From the NCBI GenBank assembly GCA_046046315.1, contig JBJOKB010000029.1, positions 1 to 11,202 of the forward strand: a DNA stretch of 11,202 nucleotides. The letters are read 5' to 3'. Shown in pieces: positions 1 to 6,680 of this stretch (positions are counted from its first letter, which is position 1; each line of letters begins with the position of its first letter). This DNA is from ATZT02 sp046046315 (GTDB lineage: Bacteria > Actinomycetota > Actinomycetes > S36-B12 > UBA5976). The position numbers and the translations under genes are program-made. The notes beneath the pieces are model-generated. The model saw only the letters and a program-made list of their open reading frames with translations. It had not been told where the DNA came from and did not search any database.

Positions 1-175
1 TAATCAAGATTTAACTTCAGGATTAATGAAATTTGCTTCAGAAGTTGCCAAGAATGAAAATCTGGAAAATGGATTTAGAATAGTGATAAATACCGGTCAA
101 GATGGCGGGCAATCAGTTCAGCATGTTCATGCCCATGTCCTCGGTGGTCGAAGCCTCACCTGGCCACCAGGCTAA
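1..175 (+). CDS. HIT-family protein (histidine triad nucleotide-binding hydrolase), 3' end only
   Basis: This is the C-terminal part of a histidine-triad protein, read from base 2 and ending with TAA at 173-175. The start lies outside the window. The visible 57 residues include the triad itself, H-V-H-A-H-V-L (bases 122-142), followed by GGR and a terminal W-P-P-G, which is the usual ending of HinT-type proteins. HIT proteins of this class are small cytosolic homodimers that hydrolyse purine nucleoside phosphoramidates and aminoacyl-adenylates; the middle His of the triad is the nucleophile. A HIT gene just upstream of phoH is common in actinobacteria, so the context agrees. The gap to phoH is 38 bases. 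The substrate cannot be told from this fragment, and the absence of the N-terminal half prevents subfamily assignment. Confidence 0.9.
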   Translation, partial: NQDLTSGLMKFASEVAKNENLENGFRIVINTGQDGGQSVQHVHAHVLGGRSLTWPPG

Positions 176-213
176 TTCGACAAACCTTCATATCTGAATA
201 CGATTAATAGACG

Positions 214-1197
214 ATGACAAGCCTTAGCAGTGACTTCCAATCTCGAATTGTGGTACCTCCGTCCTTATCAATGTCAGCCCTGGTTGGAAGTAGTGATGAA
301 TATCTAAGAACAATTGAAAATAGTTTTCCTAGAGTTCAATTACATGTTCGGGGAAATGAAATTAATTTATCGGGACCCGCAGATGAAGTAAAACTTGCAA
401 ACCAACTTTTTTCCGAATTAATTACGGTGATTAGGACAGGGCAGAGTTTAAGTGTTGAAACAGTGGAAAGATCAGTCGGAATGTTAAGAAGTGAGAGTGA
501 AATTAGACCAAGTTCACTTTTAACAGCAGATATCCTAACTTCTCGAGGGAAATCGATTAGACCAAAAACTTTAAATCAAAAAGCTTACGTTGATGCAATC
601 GACAAGCACACAGTTGTATTTGGAATTGGACCTGCAGGTTCTGGTAAGACATATCTTGCAGTCGCAAAAGCAGTGCAAGCCCTACAGGCAAAACAAGTTA
701 ATCGCATAGTGTTGACTAGACCAGCAGTTGAAGCAGGAGAACATCTCGGATTTCTTCCAGGAACACTTTCAGAAAAAATTGATCCTTACCTAAGACCACT
801 GTATGACGCACTGCAAGACATGATTGACCCTGACAAAATTCCAAAATTAATGACCAATGGATCAATTGAAGTCGCACCACTTGCCTACATGCGTGGCCGA
901 ACTTTAAACGATTCGTTCATAATTCTTGATGAAGCTCAAAATACTTCACCTGAACAAATGAAAATGTTTCTAACTCGACTTGGATTTGGTTCAAAAATGG
1001 TTGTGACAGGAGATGTAACACAAATAGATTTACCAAACGGCACAAAATCTGGATTAAAAGTCGTACAAGATATTTTGGGCGATGTTGAAGATCTTTCATT
1101 TATCCAATTAAATTCAAAGGACGTCGTAAGACATAAACTGGTAAGTAGGATAGTAGAAGCCTACGAAACTTGGGACTCTTCAAAAGAAAAACGCTGA
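214..1197 (+). CDS. phoH: PhoH-like ATPase (YbeZ family)
   Basis: This is a 327-residue cytosolic P-loop ATPase of the PhoH/YbeZ family, of normal length. The first ~80 residues resemble the small KH-like N-terminal domain of this family. The segment RPKTLNQKAYVDAI (116-129) precedes the Walker A motif GPAGSGKT (139-146). Further on come LTRPAVEAGEHLGFLPG (167-183), the Walker B-like FIILDEAQN (235-243) and VVTGDVTQIDLP (263-274), all hallmark blocks. In other bacteria YbeZ interacts physically with YbeY, and the pair is linked to ribosome quality control and 16S rRNA maturation; an RNA helicase-like role is likely but not proven here. ybeY follows after 14 bases, so the two are probably co-transcribed. 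The ATG at 214 has no clear Shine-Dalgarno sequence. The symbol ybeZ would serve equally well. Confidence 0.95.
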   Translation: MTSLSSDFQSRIVVPPSLSMSALVGSSDEYLRTIENSFPRVQLHVRGNEINLSGPADEVKLANQLFSELITVIRTGQSLSVETVERSVGMLRSESEIRPSSLLTADILTSRGKSIRPKTLNQKAYVDAIDKHTVVFGIGPAGSGKTYLAVAKAVQALQAKQVNRIVLTRPAVEAGEHLGFLPGTLSEKIDPYLRPLYDALQDMIDPDKIPKLMTNGSIEVAPLAYMRGRTLNDSFIILDEAQNTSPEQMKMFLTRLGFGSKMVVTGDVTQIDLPNGTKSGLKVVQDILGDVEDLSFIQLNSKDVVRHKLVSRIVEAYETWDSSKEKR

Positions 1198-1211
1198 GGC
1201 CAAATTAATTA

Positions 1212-1661
1212 ATGATTGACATAGATAATTTAAGTGGTTTTTCTATTGACGAAAAAAGAGTAAGAAATTATGTTTCACAAATGCTTAAATTTTTGAAAGT
1301 TAACCAAAATTCTTATGTATCAATTTTATTTGTTGATGAGAAAGAGATGACTAAGCAACACATTCGTTGGATGAATGAATCTGGTCCCACAGATGTGATG
1401 AGCTTTCCCATGGATGATGTAAAACTTGAAGATTCAAAACTAAGGCAGAAGCAAGCGATTCTTGGTGACATTATTATCTGCCCAACTGTTGCACTTAAAG
1501 ATGCACGTAAACAGGGGATAAATCCCGCTTACCATTTAATTTTTTTAGTAGCTCACGGTATTTTGCATCTTTTAGGACAAGATCATCAGCAAAAAAAGCA
1601 TCGACTTGTAATGCAAAAGCGTGAACAAGGTATTATGAATTCCTTGAGGAAAATAAAATGA
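1212..1661 (+). CDS. ybeY: Endoribonuclease YbeY (16S rRNA maturation, zinc-dependent)
   Basis: This is a 149-residue YbeY (UPF0054) metalloprotein. The diagnostic zinc site HGILHLLGQDH, i.e. H115-x3-H119-x5-H125, lies near the C-terminus. The conserved TDVMSFPMD block (60-68) and GDIIICP (85-91) come before it. YbeY is a single-strand endoribonuclease involved in 16S rRNA 3'-end processing and 70S ribosome quality control, and it acts with YbeZ and Era, whose genes flank it here. Most homologues have Tyr in the LLGYDH stretch where this one has Gln (Q123), a mild deviation next to the metal ligands. The last codons overlap corC in an ATGA arrangement (1658-1661), which suggests translational coupling. 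No good Shine-Dalgarno sequence is seen; a GAGG at 1195-1198 is rather distant. Confidence 0.95.
   Translation: MIDIDNLSGFSIDEKRVRNYVSQMLKFLKVNQNSYVSILFVDEKEMTKQHIRWMNESGPTDVMSFPMDDVKLEDSKLRQKQAILGDIIICPTVALKDARKQGINPAYHLIFLVAHGILHLLGQDHQQKKHRLVMQKREQGIMNSLRKIK
1646..1650 (+). promoter_or_regulatory. Ribosome binding site of the corC-like gene
   Basis: GAGGA lies 7 bases before the ATG at 1658 and inside the 3' end of ybeY. It supports the upstream ATG of the tandem ATGATG as the start and makes sense of the ATGA overlap: the ribosome ending ybeY can reinitiate directly. Confidence 0.6.
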
Positions 1662-2941
1662 TGAATCTTACCATTTTTATAGCCGTTGCAGTGATTGTTG
1701 AAATTCTTGCTGCTGTTTTTATAGCGGGTCGAACTGCCATTTTAAAAACTTCTGAATCCCGAGTCGAACAACTGAGACGAGATGACGTAAAAGGAATTGA
1801 TTCTTTGCAAAAAGTTATTGCGGAAAAGTCTAAGTATGTTGCAGTATTGCAATTAGTTGCCCTCGCATTAACTTCTGCTGGTGGTGTTTTACTCAGTTTT
1901 GTTTTTATCAAATCTAATTTGAATATCAATACTGCCTTGATTTTGGCAATTATTGTTGTATCTCTTTTAGGTTTCATAGTTTTAGGAGTTGCCCCAGAAA
2001 CTCTCGGACGTCAAAAATCTGATCGAATTTCTTTGATTACAGCACCAATTGCATTAACTATAAAACCAGTTATATGGCCTATAGCAAAATTACTAGTTGC
2101 AATTGGCAACGCCTTAACACCAGGAAAAGGTTTTAAAGATGGTCCATTTGCAACTGCTGAAGATCTCAGAGATTTAGTTGATCAAGCAGAAGAAGCAGAT
2201 GTAATTGAAGACGAAGAAAGACAGATGATTCATTCTGTTTTTGAACTTGGAGACACCGTCGCACGAGAAGTTATGGTGCCAAGAACTGAGATGGTTTGGA
2301 TTGAGAGAGGCAAAACTCTTCGACAGGCGATATCTTTATCACTTCGTTCTGGATACTCAAGAATTCCTGTTATTGGTGAAGATTCAGACGACATCGTCGG
2401 AGTGGTTTATCTAAAAGATATTTCGAGAAGAATTTTTGAGAATTCGCAAGCTGAGAGAGCTGAATTAGTTGAGAATTTAATGAGACCTGCATACTTTGTG
2501 CCTGACAGTAAACCTGCCGATGAATTACTTAGAGATATGCAATCTGCGCGAGTTCATCTCGCAGTTGTAATTGATGAGTATGGAGGAACAGCCGGCCTTG
2601 TAACCATTGAAGATATTTTAGAAGAAATAGTGGGGGAAATTGCAGACGAATATGACACCCATGCGCCTGAAGTTAACGAACTTGGACCAAATGTTTATCG
2701 AGTAAGTTCACGTATTCATTTAGATGACTTAGCAGAATTGATAAATGTAAATCTTTCTAGCGATGATGAAGGTGTTGACACATTAGCGGGATATTTAGCA
2801 AAACAATTGGATCGAATCCCAATTCCAGGAACATCGATTGTTATTGAAGGCTGGGAATTTGTTGCAGAAAGAGCTGCTGGAAGACGTAATAAAATTGGAA
2901 CAATCCTGATTCGCAAAAGTGAATCTACAGAAATTGAATAA
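1658..2941 (+). CDS. CorC/HlyC-family membrane protein (CNNM/DUF21 domain + CBS pair + CorC_HlyC domain)
   Basis: This is a 427-residue integral membrane protein with the three-part layout of the CNNM/CorC family. A DUF21 transmembrane domain covers about residues 1-150, with hydrophobic stretches near 4-24, 60-84 and 92-112. A pair of CBS domains spans about 206-330 and starts with the signature MVPRTEM (206-212). The second CBS domain contains DEYGGTAGLVTIEDILEEI (306-324). A C-terminal CorC_HlyC transporter-associated domain follows (about 340-422). CNNM/CorC proteins are implicated in Mg2+ (and Co2+) efflux, with adenine-nucleotide binding by the CBS pair. The old hemolysin label is not supported functionally. 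Its position after phoH-ybeY is the classical ybeZ-ybeY-ybeX order, and YbeX has been tied to ribosome metabolism. Its transported ion cannot be read from the sequence. Confidence 0.92.
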   Translation: MMNLTIFIAVAVIVEILAAVFIAGRTAILKTSESRVEQLRRDDVKGIDSLQKVIAEKSKYVAVLQLVALALTSAGGVLLSFVFIKSNLNINTALILAIIVVSLLGFIVLGVAPETLGRQKSDRISLITAPIALTIKPVIWPIAKLLVAIGNALTPGKGFKDGPFATAEDLRDLVDQAEEADVIEDEERQMIHSVFELGDTVAREVMVPRTEMVWIERGKTLRQAISLSLRSGYSRIPVIGEDSDDIVGVVYLKDISRRIFENSQAERAELVENLMRPAYFVPDSKPADELLRDMQSARVHLAVVIDEYGGTAGLVTIEDILEEIVGEIADEYDTHAPEVNELGPNVYRVSSRIHLDDLAELINVNLSSDDEGVDTLAGYLAKQLDRIPIPGTSIVIEGWEFVAERAAGRRNKIGTILIRKSESTEIE

Positions 2942-3009
2942 AACTGGTTTTTTAGCAATAAAGTCTTGGCTCAAATATATTTTAAATACCCATCTGCAAC
3001 GATATACAT
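2942..3009 (+). other. Intergenic region before era, AT-rich, possible weak promoter
   Basis: These 68 bases separate the corC-like gene from era. They hold TTGGCT (2966-2971) and AT-rich hexamers such as TATATT (2976-2981), but no -35/-10 pair at 16-18 base spacing that I would defend. There is no convincing terminator hairpin. The gap is much longer than the others on this strand in the left block, so a secondary promoter for era is possible. Confidence 0.3.
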
Positions 3010-3927
3010 ATGAGTGAATTCAGAAGTGGTTTTGCCTGCCTAGTTGGTAGACCAAATGTTGGAAAATCAACATTAACTAATCAATTAGTTGGCGAGAAAA
3101 TTGCAATTACTTCAAAACGACCTCAAACTACTCGTCACGCCATACGGGGATTAGTGCATCGATCTGATGGACAATTAATTCTGGTAGACACTCCTGGAGT
3201 ACATAAACCTAAAACTTTATTGGGCTCGAGGCTTAATGATGTCGTAAGAGAAACTTGGGCTGACGTAGATGTTGCAATATTTTGCGTTCCAGCAGATCAA
3301 AAAATAGGTCCAGGAGATAAATACATTGCGCAGGAATTAAGTAACGCTACTAAAAAGCCAAAGATTGGTGTTGTTACAAAATTAGATTCTGCTAGCCAAG
3401 CAGATATTGCTGAAAGATTGGTTGAATTAGATTTATTAGGAAAAGAGACTGGTTGTGATTGGAAAGAAATAATTCCAATTAGTGCTAAAACTAGAGCAAA
3501 CCTAGATGTTCTTTTGGATTTGATAATTCCATTACTTCCCGAGGGTCCAGCACTTTATCCCGCTGGAATTTTGACTGATGAACCAGTTGAAACGATGGTT
3601 GCAGAATTTATTCGAGAAGCCGCACTTGATGATTTACGAGAAGAACTTCCACATTCTTTGGCTGTGGTTGTTGAAAGTATTGAACCTGATGAAGAAAGAC
3701 CAGCCGAAAGACCTTTAATGAGAATTAGAGCAAGTATTTATGTCGAAAGGGATAGTCAAAAAGGAATAGTTATTGGAAATAAAGGCGCCAAACTCAAAGA
3801 GATTGGTTCATTATCGAGAAAGCAAATAGAGAAGTTAATTGGAATGCAGGTATTTTTAGAATTACATGTCAAGATAGCTCCAGAATGGCAGTCTGATCCT
3901 AAAGAACTTTCTAAATTGGGTTTTTAG
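3010..3927 (+). CDS. era: GTPase Era (30S ribosomal subunit assembly)
   Basis: This is a 305-residue Era GTPase of full length. The GTPase domain (about 1-175) shows G1 GRPNVGKS (13-20), G2 region RPQTTR (37-42), G3 DTPG (60-63), G4 as TKLD (123-126) and G5 SAK (158-160). The C-terminal KH domain (about 205-290) carries the GxxG loop in VIGNKGAKLKEIG (254-266). Era binds the 3' end of 16S rRNA near the anti-Shine-Dalgarno sequence and couples 30S maturation to GTP hydrolysis at the inner face of the membrane. The G4 motif has Thr where the canonical NKxD has Asn; TKxD is also what I recall from other actinobacterial Era proteins, so it is probably a lineage trait, not damage. No Shine-Dalgarno sequence precedes the ATG. 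The stop codon interlocks with that of the opposite-strand neighbour. Confidence 0.97.
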   Translation: MSEFRSGFACLVGRPNVGKSTLTNQLVGEKIAITSKRPQTTRHAIRGLVHRSDGQLILVDTPGVHKPKTLLGSRLNDVVRETWADVDVAIFCVPADQKIGPGDKYIAQELSNATKKPKIGVVTKLDSASQADIAERLVELDLLGKETGCDWKEIIPISAKTRANLDVLLDLIIPLLPEGPALYPAGILTDEPVETMVAEFIREAALDDLREELPHSLAVVVESIEPDEERPAERPLMRIRASIYVERDSQKGIVIGNKGAKLKEIGSLSRKQIEKLIGMQVFLELHVKIAPEWQSDPKELSKLGF

Positions 3928-5066
3928 GACTTAGTTTCAATACTATGAAGCTCTGGTATTAATTCGTATCTTTTTCCATATGTTTGAATTATTGAAATGA
4001 TTGCCGCAGCAATGGGTACTCCGATAAGTGCACCAATAGCACCAAAAAATCCAGCGAAAATTATTACTGAAGCAAATGCTACAGCTGGATGTATATCCAT
4101 GGTCATGGAAGAAATTCTTGGTGTAAAGAAATAATTTTCTATTTGTTGATAAATTGTCACAAAAATTACTACAAATAATCCATCTTTAGGATCATTTACC
4201 ACTGCAACAACTGCTGGAATAACTCCACCAATATATGAACCAACAGTTGGAACAAATTGACTAATCAAACCTGTGAAAAGCCCAAGAGGTAGCCAATATG
4301 GAACATCAAGTAAAAGTAAAAATACTGAAGTAAATGTGGCATTTAATGCTGCAAGAATTACACGACTAATTACAAATCCACCAGTTTTATCAGTTGCTAC
4401 CTGCCAAACAGTAGTAAATATCACTTGCTGTTTTGCGGGAAGCCAGCTGCCAATCGTTCGCTTAATTTTAGGTGCTTCTGCGGCAAAATAGAAAGCAAAA
4501 AGTAGCAGTGTGAAGATATTGAAAATAAATCCAAAAATACTTGTGACAACACCAAAAATTCCACCAGCAATATCTTGAGCAAAATTTGCAATTTGCGAAT
4601 TTGAAATATTAAGTGATTGTTCAATTGATGCTGCATCAATTTGTAAATTGAAAGATGTGTTTAACCATCCGACAAATCCTTGAATTAAAGCAGGAATTTG
4701 AGTGATCAAACTTGCTAATTGTGAGGCAAGAAGTTGACCAAAAGCTGCGATGAAAGCAACCACTAGGGCTACTAACAAAGTTAATACGACAAAAGTACTT
4801 AATCCTCTTTTCATGCCGCGTTTAGTTAAAATTTCAACAAGTGGAGTTATTGCGATACCCAACAACCATGCCAGTAGTAGTAAAAATAAGAAATCTTTAC
4901 TTTTTCCAAATGCCCACTCAACTAATTGGAATGCGATTACAAGTAATAAAACAGTGATAACGCTTCTTTGAATAAATCTGCGATTAACGGAAAAATCCCA
5001 ACGGTTACCCGAAGCATTTTTCCCCGAAATATCGGGAGTATTTTCGTTGGTTCCTTGGTTATTCAA
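3924..5066 (-). CDS. AI-2E/PerM family membrane protein (putative transporter)
   Basis: This is a 380-residue polytopic membrane protein of the AI-2E transporter (PerM, UPF0118) family. After a ~30-residue hydrophilic N-terminus, hydrophobic spans appear near 35-52, 57-77, 88-110, 167-196, 232-256, 258-290, 294-308 and 328-360. Between 115 and 165 lies the amphipathic external loop seen in the family. Conserved C-terminal blocks are visible: FVPTVGSYIGGVIPA (271-285), QQIENYFFTPRI (307-318), HPAV (326-329) and GALIGVPIAA (345-354). Members have been linked to autoinducer-2 export, Na+/H+ antiport or permease functions, and the substrate here is unknown. Translation starts at TTG (5064-5066 on the plus strand as CAA), and no Met occurs before residue 85. 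The strong AGGAGA just upstream fixes this start. The gene interrupts the era-recO array on the opposite strand and shares the 4 terminal bases with era. Confidence 0.9.
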   Translation of the reverse strand: MNNQGTNENTPDISGKNASGNRWDFSVNRRFIQRSVITVLLLVIAFQLVEWAFGKSKDFLFLLLLAWLLGIAITPLVEILTKRGMKRGLSTFVVLTLLVALVVAFIAAFGQLLASQLASLITQIPALIQGFVGWLNTSFNLQIDAASIEQSLNISNSQIANFAQDIAGGIFGVVTSIFGFIFNIFTLLLFAFYFAAEAPKIKRTIGSWLPAKQQVIFTTVWQVATDKTGGFVISRVILAALNATFTSVFLLLLDVPYWLPLGLFTGLISQFVPTVGSYIGGVIPAVVAVVNDPKDGLFVVIFVTIYQQIENYFFTPRISSMTMDIHPAVAFASVIIFAGFFGAIGALIGVPIAAAIISIIQTYGKRYELIPELHSIETKS

Positions 5067-5164
5067 TTAATCTCCTAGGTCTAATTGATAACTCTACTTA
5101 ACTTGTTTCACCTAAAGGGTGTTGTGGTGGTGTAGGTAAGTTAAATTCCAGCAGAATTAGACGT
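5067..5164. promoter_or_regulatory. Divergent intergenic region between the AI-2E family gene and recO
   Basis: These 98 bases must hold the 5' signals of both divergent genes. I see a spaced inverted repeat TTAACTT (5098-5104) and AAGTTAA (5138-5144). A small hairpin CACC-TAAAG-GGTG lies at 5109-5121. A plus-strand stretch made only of G and T runs from 5117 to 5133. TTGATA (5085-5090) could be a -35 element for recO, but no well-spaced -10 can be defended. recO has no clear Shine-Dalgarno sequence. Promoter function is inferred from the divergent layout, not from a consensus match. Confidence 0.45.
5071..5076 (-). promoter_or_regulatory. Strong Shine-Dalgarno sequence for the TTG-started AI-2E family gene
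   Basis: Read on the minus strand this is AGGAGA followed by TTAA and then the TTG start codon. It is the best match to the anti-Shine-Dalgarno sequence in the window and is what justifies calling TTG as the initiation codon, since no ATG or GTG lies in a suitable place. Confidence 0.75.
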
Positions 5165-5893
5165 ATGCCTCAATATCGCGACGAAGGAATAGTGCTTCGT
5201 ACCCAGAGACTGGGGGAAGCAGACCGAATCGTCACTGTTCTAACTAGAAATAGCGGAAGAGTTAGAGCAGTTGCAAAAGGTGTTAGAAAAACTACTTCAA
5301 GATTTGGTGCCAGAGTTGAACCATTTGGCCATATCGACGCACATTTTCATATTGGAAGATCGCTAGATATTTTAAGTCAGGTTGAATCCTTTTATTCTTA
5401 TGGTGCAACTTTGTCGCAAGATTACGCAAAATGGACTGCTGGTCAAGCAATGTTAGAAACAGCAGAGAGGTTAACTCCTGAAGAAAAAGAACCGGCAACT
5501 CAACAATATTTATTATTAATTGGTGGGTTAAGAGCACTAATTAAAGATGAACATGATCCAAATTTAATTCTTGATTCATATCTCTTACGTTCCCTTTCAT
5601 TAGCAGGGTATTCACCTTCTTTTTATGAATGTGCACGTTGTGGGGTTGAAGGACCACATCGAGCTTTTTCAGTTAGTGCTGGAGGCGCAACTTGTGAAGA
5701 GTGTCGACCACCAGGTTCTGTTGTTCCAGCGCCTGCCACTATTTCTTTAATGTCTGCACTTCTTACAGGGGATTGGGAAACAGCAGATGCCTCCGAAATA
5801 AAGTTCAGGCGAGAAGCAAGTGGCATTATTGCTGCATACCTACAATGGCATATTGAACGAGGATTGAGATCACTAAGAATGGTGGAACGATAG
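5165..5893 (+). CDS. recO: DNA repair protein RecO
   Basis: This is a 242-residue RecO, of the usual length. The N-terminal OB-fold begins with the typical YRDEGIVLRTQRLGEADRIV (4-23) and continues through the GRVRAVAKGVRK block (31-42). The helical C-terminal domain contains a four-cysteine zinc finger, C156-x2-C159 and C177-x2-C180. RecO binds single-stranded DNA, anneals complementary strands and, with RecR, loads RecA onto SSB-coated gaps in the RecF pathway. The gene heads a probable two-gene unit with uppS, which begins 3 bases after the recO stop. The recO-uppS pairing is standard in actinobacteria. There is no clear ribosome binding site before the ATG, so it may depend on a short or absent leader; this is a guess. 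Confidence 0.95.
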   Translation: MPQYRDEGIVLRTQRLGEADRIVTVLTRNSGRVRAVAKGVRKTTSRFGARVEPFGHIDAHFHIGRSLDILSQVESFYSYGATLSQDYAKWTAGQAMLETAERLTPEEKEPATQQYLLLIGGLRALIKDEHDPNLILDSYLLRSLSLAGYSPSFYECARCGVEGPHRAFSVSAGGATCEECRPPGSVVPAPATISLMSALLTGDWETADASEIKFRREASGIIAAYLQWHIERGLRSLRMVER

Positions 5894-5896
5894 AAC

Positions 5897-6679
5897 ATGG
5901 CGAAAGCTAGAAAAAAATTTCCACCAGTTCCAAGGCATTCAACTGGAGTAAAGCCTCCTGGAATTTCTTCAACATTTGTTCCTAATCACGTTGCAATAGT
6001 TATGGATGGCAATGGTCGATGGGCTAAAGAAAGAGGTTTACCAAGAACTGCAGGACATGAAGCAGGTGAATTAGCACTACTTGATGCTGTTTATGGCGCA
6101 CTTGAAATTGGAGTTAAGTACTTAACTGTTTACGCGTTTTCAACCGAAAATTGGAAAAGAAGTCCCCAAGAAGTTAAATTTTTAATGAATTTTAATAGAG
6201 ATGTAATTCATCGACGTGTTGAAGAAATGAATCAATATGGAATTAAAGTTCGATGGGCTGGCCGAGAAGCACGACTTTGGAAAAGTGTTGTTGACGAATT
6301 GAAGAAAGCAGAGAGAAAAACTTCAAAAAATGATCAATTAACTTTAACAATGTGTGTTAATTATGGTGGAAGAGCTGAGATTGCTGATGCCATGGTCGAA
6401 ATGGCTGAAGATGTAAAGGCAAAAAAATTAAAACCTGATGCAATTACCGAAAAGAAAATTAAAAAATATCTTTATGAACCAAATTTGCCAGACGTTGACC
6501 TTTTTTTAAGAACTTCAGGAGAACAAAGGACAAGTAATTTCTTGCTCTGGCAATCTGCTTATGCTGAAATGGTTTTTATGGATGTTTTGTGGCCAGACTT
6601 CGACAGAAGACATCTATGGCAAGCAATAGAAATTTATGCCAAAAGAGAACGTCGCTTTGGCGATGCAAAACCTAATTAA
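5897..6679 (+). CDS. uppS: Isoprenyl transferase / undecaprenyl diphosphate synthase (UppS)
   Basis: This is a 260-residue cis-prenyltransferase. The signature MDGNGRWAKERGLPRTAGHE (36-55) contains the catalytic Asp37 and the diphosphate-binding loop. YAFSTENWKR (79-88) and the closing block DLFLRTSGEQRTSNFLLWQS (201-220) complete the family fingerprint. The enzyme adds isopentenyl units in cis to farnesyl (or geranyl) diphosphate, giving the long C50-C55 lipid carrier for peptidoglycan and other envelope polymers. A basic ~25-residue N-terminal extension precedes the core, as in actinobacterial long-chain enzymes. The position next to recO matches Rv2361c of Mycobacterium tuberculosis, a decaprenyl diphosphate synthase, and not the short-chain Z-FPP synthase. 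Exact product length is not readable from sequence. The stop codon is separated by a single base from the stop of the convergent ZIP gene. Confidence 0.95.
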   Translation: MAKARKKFPPVPRHSTGVKPPGISSTFVPNHVAIVMDGNGRWAKERGLPRTAGHEAGELALLDAVYGALEIGVKYLTVYAFSTENWKRSPQEVKFLMNFNRDVIHRRVEEMNQYGIKVRWAGREARLWKSVVDELKKAERKTSKNDQLTLTMCVNYGGRAEIADAMVEMAEDVKAKKLKPDAITEKKIKKYLYEPNLPDVDLFLRTSGEQRTSNFLLWQSAYAEMVFMDVLWPDFDRRHLWQAIEIYAKRERRFGDAKPN

Positions 6680-6680
6680 T

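Noticed and set aside
1633..1977. Minus-strand open frame of 114 codons opposite the ybeY end and corC start
   Set aside because: It is antisense to two well-supported genes across their ATGA junction, and its translation shows no recognisable motif or coherent membrane or globular pattern.
2942..2965. T-rich stretch after the corC-like gene as a terminator
   Set aside because: A run of six T is present at 2948-2953 but there is no stable GC-containing stem before it, so an intrinsic terminator is not supported.
4273..4971. Plus-strand open frames of about 70 codons opposite the AI-2E family gene (4273-4491 and 4750-4971)
   Set aside because: They are antisense to a clearly conserved membrane protein, have no ribosome binding site, and their composition mirrors the low-complexity hydrophobic gene on the other strand.
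5623..5898. Minus-strand open frame of 91 codons opposite the 3' half of recO
   Set aside because: It is a shadow of the recO zinc-finger region; no promoter, ribosome binding site or family signature is visible.
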